64,000 bases of DNA from Styela clava (GCF_964204865.1 NC_135257.1:5208001-5272000); one strand, 5' to 3'. Positions 36,279 through 49,500 are shown, numbered from the stretch's first letter. Made by a program: numbers and translations. The notes: generated by a model from the letters alone, not told the origin.

Positions 36279-37684
36279 ATTTATCGATTTATAAAATCAT
36301 ACTTCCCATAATGGTTTCTAATTCATATTTTTATAAATCTTTATGAATGTTGGTAGCCACCATACAGTATTCAGTGATTGTCACTGTGTTTATCCATGCT
36401 TTCATTCCGTAAATTAATTTACCTAATAACCTTTTTATATTGTTAAGATTCATTTTGTAACAAATGAACTGCATATATAATTGTGGGTCATACATTAATA
36501 TTCTAGTTCTCTTTCAAGTACGCTTGGTATGAATATTTGTAAATGTTGTTAGCCTCTTTGTAAATTAATTAATTTATTAACCTATTTACATGTTAAACTA
36601 ATTATATAATAAGTGATGAACTGCATTATCAATAGCATATTTAATTGTGGATCATACATTGATACTCCATTTCTAATTCATATTTTTAAAAATCTTTATG
36701 AATGTTGGTAGCCACCATACAGTATTCAGTGATTGTCACTGTGTTTTTCCATGCTTTCATTTCGTAAATTAATTTACCTAATGACCCCTTTATATTGTTA
36801 AATTCATTGTGTAACAAGTGAGCTGTATATTTAATTGTGGATAATACATAAATATTCGAATCCTTATTCAAGTATGTATAAATACTTATGAATGCTGGTA
36901 GCAATTAAACAATATTCATCGATTGTTATTATTTTTCCCCTGCTTCTTCATGTGAACTAATTAAGGTGCCAAAAGGAGTCAAATGATACTTTTACGTCAT
37001 GCACTCCATTACTGAATCTGTGATGATATTATTATTTTCTTGTCCCTATCTTTCAATTTTTGATCTCGGTCTGTGTCCAATAAAAAAAAAAGCTTTTTTT
37101 AAATCTTTGACTGTTTTAATTCTTTCATTGGACATGATCGGTTACATCGGTACATGACCTCTCAAAATCCTAAATTGCCCTTTGATAACTTTAATAATAA
37201 TAACTTTAAATTGCCGACTCATTCACTCATTTCTTTATCTTATATATATTTTATTTAATCTCATTTGCATTTACCCATGGTACTATATTATGCCATGATA
37301 ACCTTATATACAGCATTTACAAAAGGGTCGGGAGCCTAGATGACCTTAATCGGTCCTGCACACTGACCCGCACAAAACAATAATCAATCGCTGTTTATTA
37401 CTGATGAAATATTTTCTTCATTATAATATTATCTATTATGGTTTATATTAGTGTTGATTTTGTTTTTGTGGCAATAAATCTCACTCTCTCTCTCATGGTG
37501 AAAGGTGACGCGAAAAACCAAAGTTGGTTATCGAGCAGCGACACCTGTGATAAGAGTCTAACTTTGATACTAAGATATCTAAGTTTAATAGAAATAAGCC
37601 GATTAATATATATATATAAATTAATATATCAAATAATAAAGTCCGAAAACCAAATTTGTTACAAAAAAGAAACTCCGGGCACTG

Positions 37685-38055
37685 TCAAGTACGGGAGGGG
37701 TAACCATGGGCAGCGAACCCTGCCCTTTTCAACTCGTGGAGGTGGCTTCTCACAGGTCACAGATGTTCCCCATCAATTGCGGAATTCCACAGGGTTCTGT
37801 ATTAGGACCTCTTGAATTCTTGATAGCAATTAACGATTTGTCTAACAGCTCGAATTTTTTGACCAAACTCTTTGCCGATGACGCGGGCCTGCTCGACAGT
37901 GCAAAAGTCTTGAGTTCACTCCAAGACAACGTGAACACTGAGATAGACAGAGTTTATGATTGGATGACATGTAACAAATTCACAGTGAATGTTGATAAAT
38001 CGAAAGTAATGATATTCAGCCCAAGAACTCGCACTGGACTTGCAAACTTCACAGT
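37685..38055 (+). pseudogene. LINE reverse transcriptase fragment, second rendering
   Basis: It equals 22330-22700 and holds the same GIPQGSVLGP and FADD blocks. In this rendering the other half of the LINE is present after the gypsy element, at 43704-44314. Confidence 0.85.
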
Positions 38056-38325
38056 TGTGGCGAACCACTTAACTAATAATAGCCGTTATGAGTCACAATT
38101 GTTTTGTTTATGTTTTTGTCACGCATGATTACTTACGTGCTTTTCTTACGATAACTTGTCATTCTGTTTTCTGTTCGCTTGTCGTTAACATTGCTTTGTT
38201 ATGAATTAAACATCAACATAATTGAAAGTCTTTTTCTTGTTAAAAAAGAAGTTAGTTCGCTTCAAATGGTGACCCCGACCTCAAAAGCATACTTTTGAGA
38301 AAAGAATACGCACATAACGAAGAAT

Positions 38326-39000
38326 ATGAGTGAAGACAACAAAGTAGGCCTAACAGCGGTATCATTAAAGCTGCCGATTTTCTGGACTAAAAATCCTGCC
38401 GTTTGGTTGCACCAAGTCGAAGCGCAGTTCGCTGTTCGAAATATCACAACAGATGAAACAAAATACCACTACGTGGTTGCCGCTCTGGATGACAATACCG
38501 CTGCCAGCATTCTTAATGTTCTCAATAACCCGCCGGAAACGAACAAGTACCAAGATCTCAAAGAGAAGCTCACTACTAAATGTTCGCTAACGGATCCTGA
38601 ACGAGCTGCGCGCCTTTGTTCAATGCCTGGACTAGGGGATGGAACGGCAACGGAACTTATGGACAACATGCTTGCATTGTATCCAGTAGGTAAGACACCT
38701 GATTTCTTATTTCGCCATTTGTTCGTCAGTCATCTGCCACCAGACGTCCGGTCTCAACTTACAGACATTTTAACAACCACGGGCGACGATTTTCGGAAGC
38801 TGGCAAGGAAAGCAGATGATACTTTAACTGCAAAAGGCTATGAGGTGACAAACGCTGTACAAAAAACCAGTTCGTTCAAACCATCTCATGTTTTGTCTGA
38901 AATGTGTTTTTATCACAGGAAATTCGGCAAGAAAGCCAAAAAATGTCGCCCGCCATGTTCTTTTGTGGTTTCGGAAAACGCCATAGCCGACCGTCAGTAA
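38326..39000 (+). CDS. Gag-like protein, second rendering
   Basis: The sequence equals the frame at 22971-23645. It is listed because this rendering belongs to the only complete element. Confidence 0.85.
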   Translation: MSEDNKVGLTAVSLKLPIFWTKNPAVWLHQVEAQFAVRNITTDETKYHYVVAALDDNTAASILNVLNNPPETNKYQDLKEKLTTKCSLTDPERAARLCSMPGLGDGTATELMDNMLALYPVGKTPDFLFRHLFVSHLPPDVRSQLTDILTTTGDDFRKLARKADDTLTAKGYEVTNAVQKTSSFKPSHVLSEMCFYHRKFGKKAKKCRPPCSFVVSENAIADRQ

Positions 39001-39627
39001 TCTCTTTGGCGGTCGGCGATTCAAACCTTTATTACGTCACAGACAAAAACTCTGGACGCAGTTTTTTAGTTGATACGGGTGCACAAGTCAGCGTGCTGCC
39101 TGCCACCGGTCATGACCGTCGTTACGGGCGACCAGGACAAGCACTTTTGGCAGCTAATGGCACCTCAATTACGACATATGGCACACGAAAAGTGCCTTTG
39201 ACTATATGCGGTAGAAATTTTACCTGGAAATTCACATTAGCCAATGTTTCACGGGCAATTATCGGGGGAGATTTTTTGCGCTCTCACGGACTTTTGGTCG
39301 ACATCAGGGGCAAACGACTTATCGAGGCAAGCACATACGCTTGTATTCCAACCAGAACGATTACTGGCACGCCGCCTTGCCTTCACTACGTAGCCGAAAA
39401 CGATTTTGCCAAAATTCTGAACGAATTTCCTGATTTAACGCGCCCCACATTCAGCAACCCGACCACTGCACACGGGGTAAAGCATCATATTGTTACAGAA
39501 GGCCCCCCGGTGCACGCAAAGGCTCGAAGATTGCACCCCGATAAGCTAGCCGCGGCAAAGGCAGAGTTTGATAACATGATTGAACTCGGAATCATCCGAC
39601 CCTCAAATAGCCCCTGGGCGTCTGCGC
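38904..39627 (+). CDS. Protease and start of RT, second rendering
   Basis: The sequence equals 23549-24272, with the same DTGA protease motif and the same break at the T tract of the L1-like insertion. Confidence 0.85.
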
Positions 39628-40977
39628 TTTTTTTTTTTTTTTTTTTTTTTTTTTATATATATTTATTATTATATAAAACACAGTTAATCGATACATCTAC
39701 AATAGCTACAGCATTATTAATCAATATTCATAGAAAATACATAATCACAATTCATCATATAAAAATAATCAATTATTGTGCGTATATCCTAAAATTTTCC
39801 ATTTTTGATAATGTTTCTTTATTTTGCCATTTTTATGTGCAATGAACCGCTCAATTTCCCTCACTTCATGAAGATATGAGGTAAAAACATAGAACAGTGG
39901 TTTCTTTTTCTGTATCTTACAACGATATAGATAAAACCGGGCAGTAAGAAGTATACAATTACACAATTTGTTATAGAATTGGCAAACATATCCCAACATG
40001 CAATCTTTCTTTGAAAAGTTAAAATTAATCCCTGTTTTTGAATATATCCATATGTTCAGAAATTCCCAAAACTGTTGGACAACTATACAATCATAGAAGA
40101 GATGGTCAGTAGTTTCAACATTCGAATGACAGAAATCACATAACTCTGATGAAACAAGTTTAAATTTATACAATCTATCGTTTAGTACTATGGCACCATG
40201 AAATAGCTTTACATGAAAAGATTGCAATTTAGTTTCAATAGTACAATAAAAGATATCCATATACAGTTTATTCCAATTAAAATCACTCTCTAAATACAAA
40301 AGATCTGTCCATTTTTTTCTTGATTTATCAGGGGATATAAATTTGATAAGGTTCAACTTTTTATAGATGCTTTTATTTACTTTTCCTGATTCGAATGTTT
40401 CAGAAATAAAATGACATACATTCTCTTCAGTGTCACTTATTACACTAAAATCAACACAGTTTCCAATATTGCATAACCAATAATCGGGTAGAACTCCAGT
40501 GATGCGATAATAATTCACATACTCTTCATCACTATATTGCATGCCATATTTTTCAGTCAACTCTCTATAAGTAAACAAATTACCCACATTTGCTAAATGT
40601 CTTACAGCTTTTATACCATGATCATACCAAGACTTTATAAAAAATTGTTTTCTGGCATAAGAAATACTTTTGTTGTACCATATAGGTTGATCAAAATTTG
40701 ACATTTTCCAATCAAAAAGCACATTTTTACAGAAATACCAGTTTTTAAATACATTTCGTATGGATGTTAAAGGTAAATGCTTCAGAACATATGAATTTGA
40801 GCTCAATTTTCCTTCAAGCAATGCTTGAAAACAGTATTGGCTAAGCACTTCCATCTCAATCAATTTCCACACTGGATTAACTTCCTCATTCAAGAGTGTT
40901 TGAATGAATTTAATTTTTTGGGCAACAATAAAATTTTTTATATCTATCATATCAACACCTCCCTTTTCTTTGGGGCC
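39628..40977 (-). mobile_element. L1-like insertion, second rendering
   Basis: The sequence equals 24273-25622. The ORF2 fragment is 40950 down to 39769, with 27 T at 39628-39654 as the reverse of its poly(A) tail. Confidence 0.9.
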
Positions 40978-40991
40978 GGGCGTCTGCGCTT

Positions 40992-43472
40992 CACATCGTA
41001 CCTAAACAGGACGGCCAGTGGCGCCCATGTGGAGACTACAGACGTCTCAATGATATGACCGTGCCTGACCGCTACCCAGTCCCAAACATACAAGATTTTA
41101 CGGCCCGTCTTGCGGGAAGGACAATTTTCTCTAAAGTGGATCTTGTTCGCGGTTATCATCAAATACCTATTCATGAACAAGATATCCCCAAAACTGCCAT
41201 TATCACACCGTTTGGCCTATTTGAATTTCTCCGCATGCCGTTTGGGCTTAAAAACGCCGCCCAGGTATTCCAGCGTTTAATGGATACCATCTGTCGAGGT
41301 TTGCCTTTCGTATTTGTCTATCTTGACGACATCCTTATCGCCAGTACGTCTAAAGATCAACACAAAAAGGACTTGCGAAATCTTTTCCAAAGGCTAAAAA
41401 GTCACGGTATGGTTATCAATCCTGCCAAATGTAAATTTGGTTTAAGCGAATTAGAGTTCCTGGGACATACTGTTACAAAAGAGGGTGCTTTTCCTCTCCC
41501 CAATAAAGTGAAGGCGATAACTAATTTACCTCGCCCTTCATCTGTAAAAGGCCTTCAAGAGTTTCTTGGCATGGTTAATTTCTATCATCGGTTTTTGCCC
41601 AAAGCTGCCCAAATAATGCAACCACTATTCGCAGCACTTTCCGGCCTGCCCAAGAAGTCGAAGGTTTTGCCCGAATGGACTGACAGTATGATATGTGCAT
41701 TTGAAAAAACTAAGAAAGTACTGGCAAATGCAGTTATGCTTACACATCCACAACCAAACGCACCAACTGCCCTCACAGTCGACGCTTCGGACGTTGCCTT
41801 AGGAGGTGTTCTCGAGCAAAAGTTAAATGGATCTTGGAAGCCAATTGCATTTTATAGTAGACAGCTACGCAAACCCGAGACGAAATACAGTGCATTCGAC
41901 AAGGAACTTTTGGCCGTTTACTTAGGAATACGACATTTTCGTTATTTTCTCGAAGCACGACCCTTCACGGTTTTTACAGATCACAAACCCCTCACTTTTG
42001 CTATGGCAAAAGTCTCTGAGCCATGGTCAGCGCGACAACAGCGTCACCTCAATTTCATATCTGAATACACAACAGATATACAACATATTTCCGGTAAGGA
42101 TAATACTGTCGCCGACGCCCTGTCGCGCGCGGTCATCAACGACGGCATCGATTATGAAATTATGGCCACAGATCAACTAAACGACAAGGATACACAGGCT
42201 TACCGCACTGCTATCACCGGCCTTCGTGTCAAAGATGTCCCTTTTTGCAACGGCAAATTTACATTGCTGTGTGACGTATCTACGGGTAGACCACGACCTA
42301 TAGTGCCTGCCAGCTGGCGCAGAAAATTTTTTGATGCGGTTCACGGGCTCTCGCATCCAGGCATACGTACCACTCGCAAACTGATCTCACAAAAATTTGT
42401 GTGGCATGGTCTTTCCAAACAAATTGGACAATGGGCCAAAACATGCCTGGAATGCCAAAAGTCTAAAATAAATCGTCATATACGGGCCCCTTCAGAAGAT
42501 TTCAAAATGCCAGACAAACGTTTTGACCATATCAACATTGACTTAGTTGGTCCTTTACCACCATCACAAGGATACAATTACCTTCTTACAATAGTAGATC
42601 GTTTCACAAGGTGGCCAGAAGCCATTCCCCTCAAAGACATATCAACTATGTCTTGTGCCCGAGCTTTCCTGTCAAATTGGGTTGCCCGTTTTGGTGTTCC
42701 ACTTCACATTTCTTCTGACCGAGGATCACAGTTCATTTCAGGCCTTTGGTCTGCTGTTGCCGAATTATTGGGAACAAAAATTCATCACACTACAGCCTAC
42801 CACCCACAGGCAAATGGTTTGGTAGAACGTTTTCATCGAACAATGAAATCTGCCATTAAGGCACGACTCAATGATTCAAACTGGTTGGACGTGCTTCCAT
42901 GGGTTTTATTGGGAATCCGCACAGCTCCGAAAGAAGATCTTACGGCATCGTCAGCTGAGCTTGTTTATGGCGCTCCCCTCACTGTCCCCGGTGATTTCAT
43001 ATCAGACTCTAAAGACAATAGCTGCCCGACCACAAATCTTCGGCTTCTTAGAGAAAGAGTAGGATCATTGGCTCCAATTCCTACGTCGCACCATGGTCCT
43101 TTCAGAGCAAGAATGCCAGCCGCACTCAATCAAGCCAAGTTCGTGTTTATTCGTCGTGACGCACACCGATCTCCTTTACAAAGACCTTATGAAGGACCAT
43201 TCGAAGTTTTGCAACATGGGAATAAAACTTTCAAAGTACAGATTGGAAACCGAAGCGAAACTATTTCTGTTGACAGGTTAAAGCCAGCTCATCTTGATCT
43301 CGACCATCCTGTTTCTGTATCCATTCCTAAACCAAGAGGACGTCCTCCAATCCCTAAAACAACAACGAACAATCAGCGTTCTACAGACGATCGTTCATCC
43401 GAACCTACAACCGGTTATGATTACAGAACCAAATTTGGTAGAAAAACTCGTAAACCCACTAGATTTTTATAA
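40992..43472 (+). CDS. Polymerase of the gypsy element, complete 3' end
   Basis: The frame holds RT (YLDD at residues 89-92 counted from the ATG at 41055), RNase H, the HHCC finger and the DDE integrase core. Unlike the first rendering it continues to a TAA at 43470-43472. The C-terminal tail is proline-rich and basic ([12 protein letters not shown]), as in many Ty3 integrases. The element's reading frame is broken only by the L1-like insertion. Confidence 0.92.
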   Translation, partial: HIVPKQDGQWRPCGDYRRLNDMTVPDRYPVPNIQDFTARLAGRTIFSKVDLVRGYHQIPIHEQDIPKTAIITPFGLFEFLRMPFGLKNAAQVFQRLMDTICRGLPFVFVYLDDILIASTSKDQHKKDLRNLFQRLKSHGMVINPAKCKFGLSELEFLGHTVTKEGAFPLPNKVKAITNLPRPSSVKGLQEFLGMVNFYHRFLPKAAQIMQPLFAALSGLPKKSKVLPEWTDSMICAFEKTKKVLANAVMLTHPQPNAPTALTVDASDVALGGVLEQKLNGSWKPIAFYSRQLRKPETKYSAFDKELLAVYLGIRHFRYFLEARPFTVFTDHKPLTFAMAKVSEPWSARQQRHLNFISEYTTDIQHISGKDNTVADALSRAVINDGIDYEIMATDQLNDKDTQAYRTAITGLRVKDVPFCNGKFTLLCDVSTGRPRPIVPASWRRKFFDAVHGLSHPGIRTTRKLISQKFVWHGLSKQIGQWAKTCLECQKSKINRHIRAPSEDFKMPDKRFDHINIDLVGPLPPSQGYNYLLTIVDRFTRWPEAIPLKDISTMSCARAFLSNWVARFGVPLHISSDRGSQFISGLWSAVAELLGTKIHHTTAYHPQANGLVERFHRTMKSAIKARLNDSNWLDVLPWVLLGIRTAPKEDLTASSAELVYGAPLTVPGDFISDSKDNSCPTTNLRLLRERVGSLAPIPTSHHGPFRARMPAALNQAKFVFIRRDAHRSPLQRPYEGPFEVLQHGNKTFKVQIGNRSETISVDRLKPAHLDLDHPVSVSIPKPRGRPPIPKTTTNNQRSTDDRSSEPTTGYDYRTKFGRKTRKPTRFL

Positions 43473-43482
43473 CTCATTCCGT

Positions 43483-43494
43483 CTGGGGGGGTAG
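43483..43494 (+). other. Polypurine tract of the gypsy element
   Basis: TGGGGGGGTAG immediately precedes the 3' LTR and is placed as the primer site for plus-strand synthesis. Confidence 0.75.
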
Positions 43495-43703
43495 TGTGGC
43501 GAACCACTTAACTAATAATAGCCGTTATGAGTCACAATTGTTTTGTTTATGTTTTTGTCACGCATGATTACTTACGTGCTTTTCTTACGATAACTTGTCA
43601 TTCTGTTTTCTGTTCGCTTGTCGTTAACATTGCTTTGTTATGAATTAAACATCAACATAATTGAAAGTCTTTTTCTTGTTAAAAAAGAAGTTAGTTCGCT
43701 TCA
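43495..43703 (+). repeat. 3' LTR of the gypsy element
   Basis: This 209-bp copy starts TGTGGCG and ends GCTTCA. It is followed by the CAGT target duplication. It lies outside the large duplicated block, so its identity with the 5' LTR is independent evidence of a young insertion. Confidence 0.93.
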
Positions 43704-44314
43704 CAGTTAAAATTAACGGTATCCCACTGGAAGTTGTCCGTTCGCATAAATATCTTGGACTACATATTGACGATCATCTAAAATGGAACGCCCATACTAC
43801 TGAAATTCATAATAAACTGTCAAAATCTGTAGGAATTTTTTAATAAACTTAGGCATTATGTCCAAGACATAACTCTGCGAACGGTATATTTTGCCATTGT
43901 CTAGTCACACATCCAATATGCATTAGCTGCGTGGGGCTCTAGATGCCCAACTAATTTACGCAGATTAGAAGTCTTACAAAATAGAGCCGTTAGAATTCTT
44001 TCTAGGGCACCTTTTTGTTCTAACATCGACACCTTATATCATAAGACCAGGGTGCTGAAACTATCTGACATCTATAAACTAGAAATCTCTAAGTGACATG
44101 ACTTAGTAACATGCATGAGCATAATACGCGCTCTTCGACAAAATCCAATTTTGTTGTACCCCGTTTTACAACAAGCAAGTTCCAAAACTCTCTCAAATAT
44201 AGAGGTGTCGTCACTTGGAATAGTATTCCCATCAGTTTACGTGACTCCATCTATGCCACTTTTAAATTTGAGTATAAAAAACTTATGCTTTCTTCTTACC
44301 TATCAGTACCTTGA
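43704..44314 (+). pseudogene. C-terminal part of the LINE ORF2 split by the gypsy element
   Basis: The frame resumes with EVVRSHKYLGLHIDDHLKWN, the typical post-catalytic RT block, and after one or more frame breaks and stops near 43842 and 43905 ends with HNTRSSTKSNFVVPRF and VVTWNSIPISLRDS, the usual C-terminus of CR1/Jockey ORF2 proteins (44111-44314). The 3' end of the LINE after 44314 is not sharply defined. Breaks on this side and the truncation on the other side show that the LINE was inactive. Confidence 0.82.
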
Positions 44315-45320
44315 CTTGTTGTGCTATCAACATCTATTTTGCATGCCTTGTCATTGTCATCAGAATACTTGATCTGATCCACAGTCCCCAGAAGTATTCC
44401 TCAGCATTTGGAATATATTTCATTAATGATTCGACCATTTTTGTAATGCTATTTCCTAACCTCCACAGTTTATGCTCTACAGTCTACACCACACTGTATA
44501 TTCAGAATGTAGCCATTACTTGACAATCCCACTAGAGATGAGTTTGTGCCTACCAGATGAGTTTGTGCCTACTACTGGAGCTCAGTCAAATAATTCACTG
44601 GCTGGTCATGTATGATCTGGTTTCTTTATTATCGGCCCAGTTGAACCAAGATCCCTAGTCACTGTACCAACCCTAATTGCCAGATAATTATTTCAATAGT
44701 TATTTGGTACATTGCAACCATATGTTATAAGCCCTACTGTATTGTGCCTAATTCTACTGTTTTTGTAATTAATTTTATCATTGTGATATCTCTTGAACAA
44801 GGTTAGTTATTGCTTAGTTCATTTTCCTCTGTATTGATTGAATTATTATTTTATTTTTCTCATCTGGCGTCTATATTTGTTGCACGAGTAACTGATTGTG
44901 TAACGTTAGCTTGGTTAAATGTTACTCTCAGGACTTCTTAGTCCATAATCTAGAATGATGTTTTACCTGTTTACTCCTTTGTGAAATGTATGCTACTATT
45001 CCGATTCTAATAATTTTACTAATGACTCCATTCCTGGTAACCATGTCACAGTGTCGAATTGAAGTACAGTAGAAACTGGTTCCATATTAGGAAACTGTTA
45101 ACAATTCAGACATTACTCATAGTTCCAAATGTATTACCTAAAAACTGTCTTGTTAGGTACACCACCAGAACGTGCACCCTTAAAAACTGGTACCTAAACG
45201 TCGTCGGCTTTCCTAGTATGACTGTACCCAGCCAGGCCAGCCTGCTGTCACTGTGCCAAGGTGATATTCACTTTGGTCGTTGCTATGCTGTTCGCTGCCC
45301 TGTTTTTGAATTCCACCACT
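44315..45320. other. LINE 3' flank and intergenic sequence
   Basis: No gene is visible. A short direct repeat of AGATGAGTTTGTGCCTAC occurs at about 44534 and 44554. The first part may be LINE 3' untranslated sequence. Confidence 0.4.
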
Positions 45321-45328
45321 GTGTACAG

Positions 45329-45794
45329 CAGGGGTGGGCAACTTCTCTTGTCGGCGGGCCAGATGTGGGAAAATGAAGTCTTCGGGGGGCCGGATTATTA
45401 CATGATTAGTATTCAATAACTCAATCACATATTTATTCGCTAATGCAAGAAAGTCAAATGCTCGACACTCTTTGTCAACTTTACGTTTCTTTGGATGTTC
45501 CATGGTTAATAAAACCTAATATAAAATCTAAATTCTATTTATATTTAGAATCTATGCTCTCTGCTTTGACCTGGTGTTATTTGTTTAACAAGTGTGCTAA
45601 ATTGCTTGTTCACTAAGGCAATTGTTTATTTCACCAGCTCACACTGACAGTGCGGTGAGAGTAGAAAGAACGGCAACTTTCAGGGATGACGCGTCGGACC
45701 ACATTTCAGAGTGTGGTTGGATACAATCAGCGGGCCGGTCAAAATCTAGTCGCGGGCCGGACCCGGCACGCGGGCCGTATGTTGCCCACCCCTG
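45329..45794. mobile_element. hAT-type MITE with perfect ends
   Basis: The 466-bp element has perfect 14-bp inverted ends, CAGGGGTGGGCAAC and GTTGCCCACCCCTG. Exact octamers GTGTACAG flank it (45321-45328 and 45795-45802). Inside each end is a GC-rich segment with GGGCCGG words. No protein is encoded. The end sequence is a widespread hAT/Charlie terminus. Confidence 0.93.
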
Positions 45795-45802
45795 GTGTAC
45801 AG

Positions 45803-46557
45803 CGTATATATAGAGTTTCGATTACAACATTGATAATACTACTTTTGTTGTGTTTTTGTCATTCCTGGGATTTTCAGCTTGGGATATCCTATTTTACACC
45901 CATGGTTGATGAATTTTATATTATTGTTATCTCTATGTTTCATATTTTTCCGCTGTAATAAATACAATTTCACTTAAAACACAGTTATTTAAATTTTCAT
46001 CCGTAGATTCCGACGCAACGCGCTTTATTACGTTATTGCGTATCAATCACGGCGGAGCCTTAATAACTAAGCACTTCCAATTGTTAGAATATTATGATGT
46101 CTAATGCATTGGTATAATCATTTATTTTATAGTTGCGATAAAACTTGCAAATATGTCTGTTTTAATGTACATACTGTATGTATTCAGATTCTACAAATTG
46201 TGAGAGCAAATATGATTCAATAAATATATGGTATTTCAACCAGTATTTAATATTTCAACCATAACTCTTGCATGAGATAGCCTAGCTTTCACACCATCTG
46301 TACATATTTGTTTCCGCCTCCTGTTTAAAACTCTTTTCGCCGTTTTGCGGTACAGTTACGCCTACTGTAACGACTGGTATAACCGACCCCAAGAGGCATT
46401 TGATGCATGGGCGCTAAGCCGCTAATTTAACTTACCCTTTTCTTGAATTTGTTATTCCACAGAAAGTAAAAAATCCCACATGTTGTAGTAGTGACCGGAT
46501 TTAAATTTAATTCATATAACGCAGTCGTGTGGCGTCATAATGATATCAAAATGATGA
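45803..46557. other. Intergenic stretch without recognised features
   Basis: The sequence is AT-rich, contains an AATAAA at about 45957 on the + strand, and shows no frame with a domain. Confidence 0.4.
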
Positions 46558-46565
46558 CCTGTTAT

Positions 46566-49500
46566 CAGTGGCGGCGCGTCAATAGGGCCAACCGGGGCAA
46601 TGCCCCGGTTGTTTTTTCGGTATAATAAAAAATATTCGAAAAATACCTCAATATCGGTTGCACAGACTGTCTACACTAGCCATATTCTCCCGACATGGTT
46701 CATTTTTCGCTCGCAAAGCCTTCGCCGAACGTCGACGGGGCGACGCCGATTTTGCCCCGGTTGCTCATTGTATATCGTATTCTCTCTTTTATCTTCCACT
46801 CGCCGCGTTTGTCTCGTTTGTTTTCTGTTTCTTTACTAAATCATCGGGGCTAGCCCCGAAATTATGACGACACAATGCCGACGTTTCTTACAACAACGTG
46901 TTGACATATTCACGCATTCCTTCTCGTTCGTTGGTTGCTCGAAGAGTTGATAGTTTTCTCGCCTTCGTTGTTGTCGCTTGTTTCGCTATTTGAATCAGTT
47001 AGAGACCTTTAGTCCATTTGCTTTCGATTTTCCACATTCCTTTTGAGCTCCTCACTTCTTTCCGGCTTGGCATTTCTTAGCCTTAGACCTCATAATGAAT
47101 AAGGTTGATGCACTACTTCGCACTCCGTTTTCGCAGCTGCCGCTGGAACAAAAATTAGAGGTACAACGTCTTGGGCCTTATCAACCAAAATATTGTTCAC
47201 TGGAACAATCCCATGACGGAGGAAAGCGTCGGCGTACATTCTGCGCAGAAACTTGGTATAAAAAACACGAATGGTTGTGTTACAGCGAGGACAAAAATGC
47301 ACTTTTTTTTTTTCATCTCCTACTTTTTGCTACCGCCCGTGACTCACGTTGGTGTAAATTTGTAAGTTTTAGAGATCTCAAACATCTTTCCGAGCGTGCC
47401 AGGGATCATCAATCTTCTATGGAGCATCTGGACAATGCAGTAAAATACCGAACATTCGGAAATGTTAATATTGCAGCACAGTTGGATGAAGGACGCGCGG
47501 TTTCTATTCGTCGGCACAACCAAAACGTCGAGAAAAGCCGCCATGTTCTCGGTCGATTGATAGATGTTTTGAAGTTCATTGGTTGTCACGAGCTGTCCCT
47601 CCGTGGGCACGATGAACGGGCTGGCTCTTCTAATAGAGGGGTATTTTTGGATATGGTGAAATACACCGCATCCCTAGATACAGTATTGAGAGATCATCTT
47701 GATGCCGCGACTGTTTCGAAAGGGACATCTAAGGATATCCAAAATGATTTGCTCGACTCAATGTATAAAATTTATTTACAACATTTGGCTCTGGAAATTG
47801 AGAATTGCCAGTTGCTTTCGATTCAGTCTGACGAGACGACTGACATCACGTGCGTTTCCCAACTGGCTGTGATTTTTCGGTTTGTGAAAGATGGTAAACC
47901 TACCGAGAGATTTCACAGCTTTGTACCAATCGTTGATCGCACGGCTTGCGGGATATCGGCTGTACTGAAAGAAGTGTTACAGCCTTACAACGCGAAGTCA
48001 AAATTGATAGCTCAAACTTATGACGGCGCGGCAGTCATGAGTGGGTCGAAACATGGTGTTCAAGTTTATATAAAAGAAGATTCTCCTCATGCGCATTTTT
48101 TACATTGTTATGCACATCAATTTAACCTCGTTATTAAAAATATGTGTCTTGATACCCCTCTCGTCCGTATGTTTTTTGCAAATGTTTCGGGGTTTTCTTC
48201 ATTTTTTTCCGTTTCGCCGAAGCGCTCTGACCTCCTTCGCCAGATATGTAGCCGCCGTCTCCCAGCTTGTGCACCAACACGTTGGAACTTCCAATCACGC
48301 GTGGTGCAGGGCGTGTCCGAAATTAGGTCTGAGCTCATTGAGTGTTTCAATGGCATTCAGAGCTCTCCGGTTTGGGACGAACGCTCTGTGAGGGAGGCGG
48401 CGTCTGCTAGAAGATGGTGATTTTTCATTTTTTCTCGCTTTTTTCTCCACAATATTCTATCACGTGGATGTATTATACGGCGCATTGCAGTCAAGGCTAA
48501 TGGATGGAGCGTCTGTGCAGTCGTGTATTTCAGACTTCTGCGATGCTGTATCTCGTATCCGAGAAACAATAAAATACGACGACACATGGAGTGCTTCTTT
48601 ACGCCGCGGGCAAACAACGCAGCGTTTGATTTTGTCTGCAAAGGAATGCTGTGACATTCTGGTGAATCAAATAGGCGATCGTCTGCGCACTGAACACCTT
48701 GCCGCGTTCTCTTTGATGAACCCAAAAATTTTTCAAAATTTGCACGTCAATTTCCCATTCATTTGTTGGCTACTGTCTCCAAATTTTACCCCATGATAAA
48801 CGTGGGTAAATTGGAAAATGAAATGCGATGTATATACACCAATCAAACTTTTTTGAACATCACATCAACTTGCGCGCTCTATGGGTTCCTCATAGATAAC
48901 ACTCTAGTAACTACCTTTGCGGCGTCTGCAAAATTTCTGGACATCATTTTGACGACGCCTATTTCTTCCGCCGACGCAGAGCGAACATTCAGCACGCTGA
49001 AGCGTATTAAAACGTATCTCAGAAACACAATGAAGCAAGATAGATTAAATTCCTTTGCTGTTTTATCCATTCACAGAGACGTTATTTCTGGGATGCATGA
49101 CTTTAATCAGCGCGTTATTGAGCATTTTGCTTCCAAGAAACCGCGGCGTGTTGCATATATGTTCAAACAGTAGAAGTCTTGCAGCATATATATCTATGAG
49201 TGAGCGACGCATGTCCTTATCTTTGCATTAAATTTCCTTTCTTCATAGTAACGTTTTAAACCTTATTTTAGGTTTTGTCTGCTTTCCCGAAGTTTCTGTT
49301 AATATGTCATTGTATTTATCTGGGTAAAAATTGCCTTTCCTTCTGAAAGAGGTTCAAAATAAACTATGTCTATATTTATTAATCCCTTGACTTGGACCGG
49401 TTTTAAAAACACTTTCTTATCGTTAAAAATTTTCGCTTTTGCCAATTGGTTGTTACCGATGGAATGGTTTTTATACTCATAAAATGATGGGAGAACTTAC

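Larger units (their letters stand above)
28151..43305. repeat. Second rendering of the 15,155-bp duplicated block
   Basis: The block repeats 12796-27950 with offset 15,355. It starts inside an intron of the TPR gene and holds only the first nine coding exons of that gene, without the downstream half. After 43305 it continues into unique sequence that completes the gypsy element and the host LINE. The second rendering is therefore the better one for the transposons and the first is the better one for the TPR gene. Confidence 0.95.
38056..43703 (+). mobile_element. Complete Ty3/gypsy element carrying an L1-like insertion
   Basis: The 5' LTR 38056-38264 and 3' LTR 43495-43703 are both 209 bp and appear identical. 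Target duplications CAGT lie at 38052-38055 and 43704-43707. Gag is 38326-39000, protease and first RT part 38904-39627, the L1-like insertion 39628-40977, and the rest of the polymerase 40992-43472. A G-rich polypurine tract precedes the 3' LTR. No envelope gene is present. Without the insertion the element would be about 4.3 kb. Confidence 0.93.

Noticed and set aside
45059-45503. Frames on both strands over the MITE at 45329
   Set aside because: They run across the end of a MITE, show no domain and are explained by its GC-rich ends.
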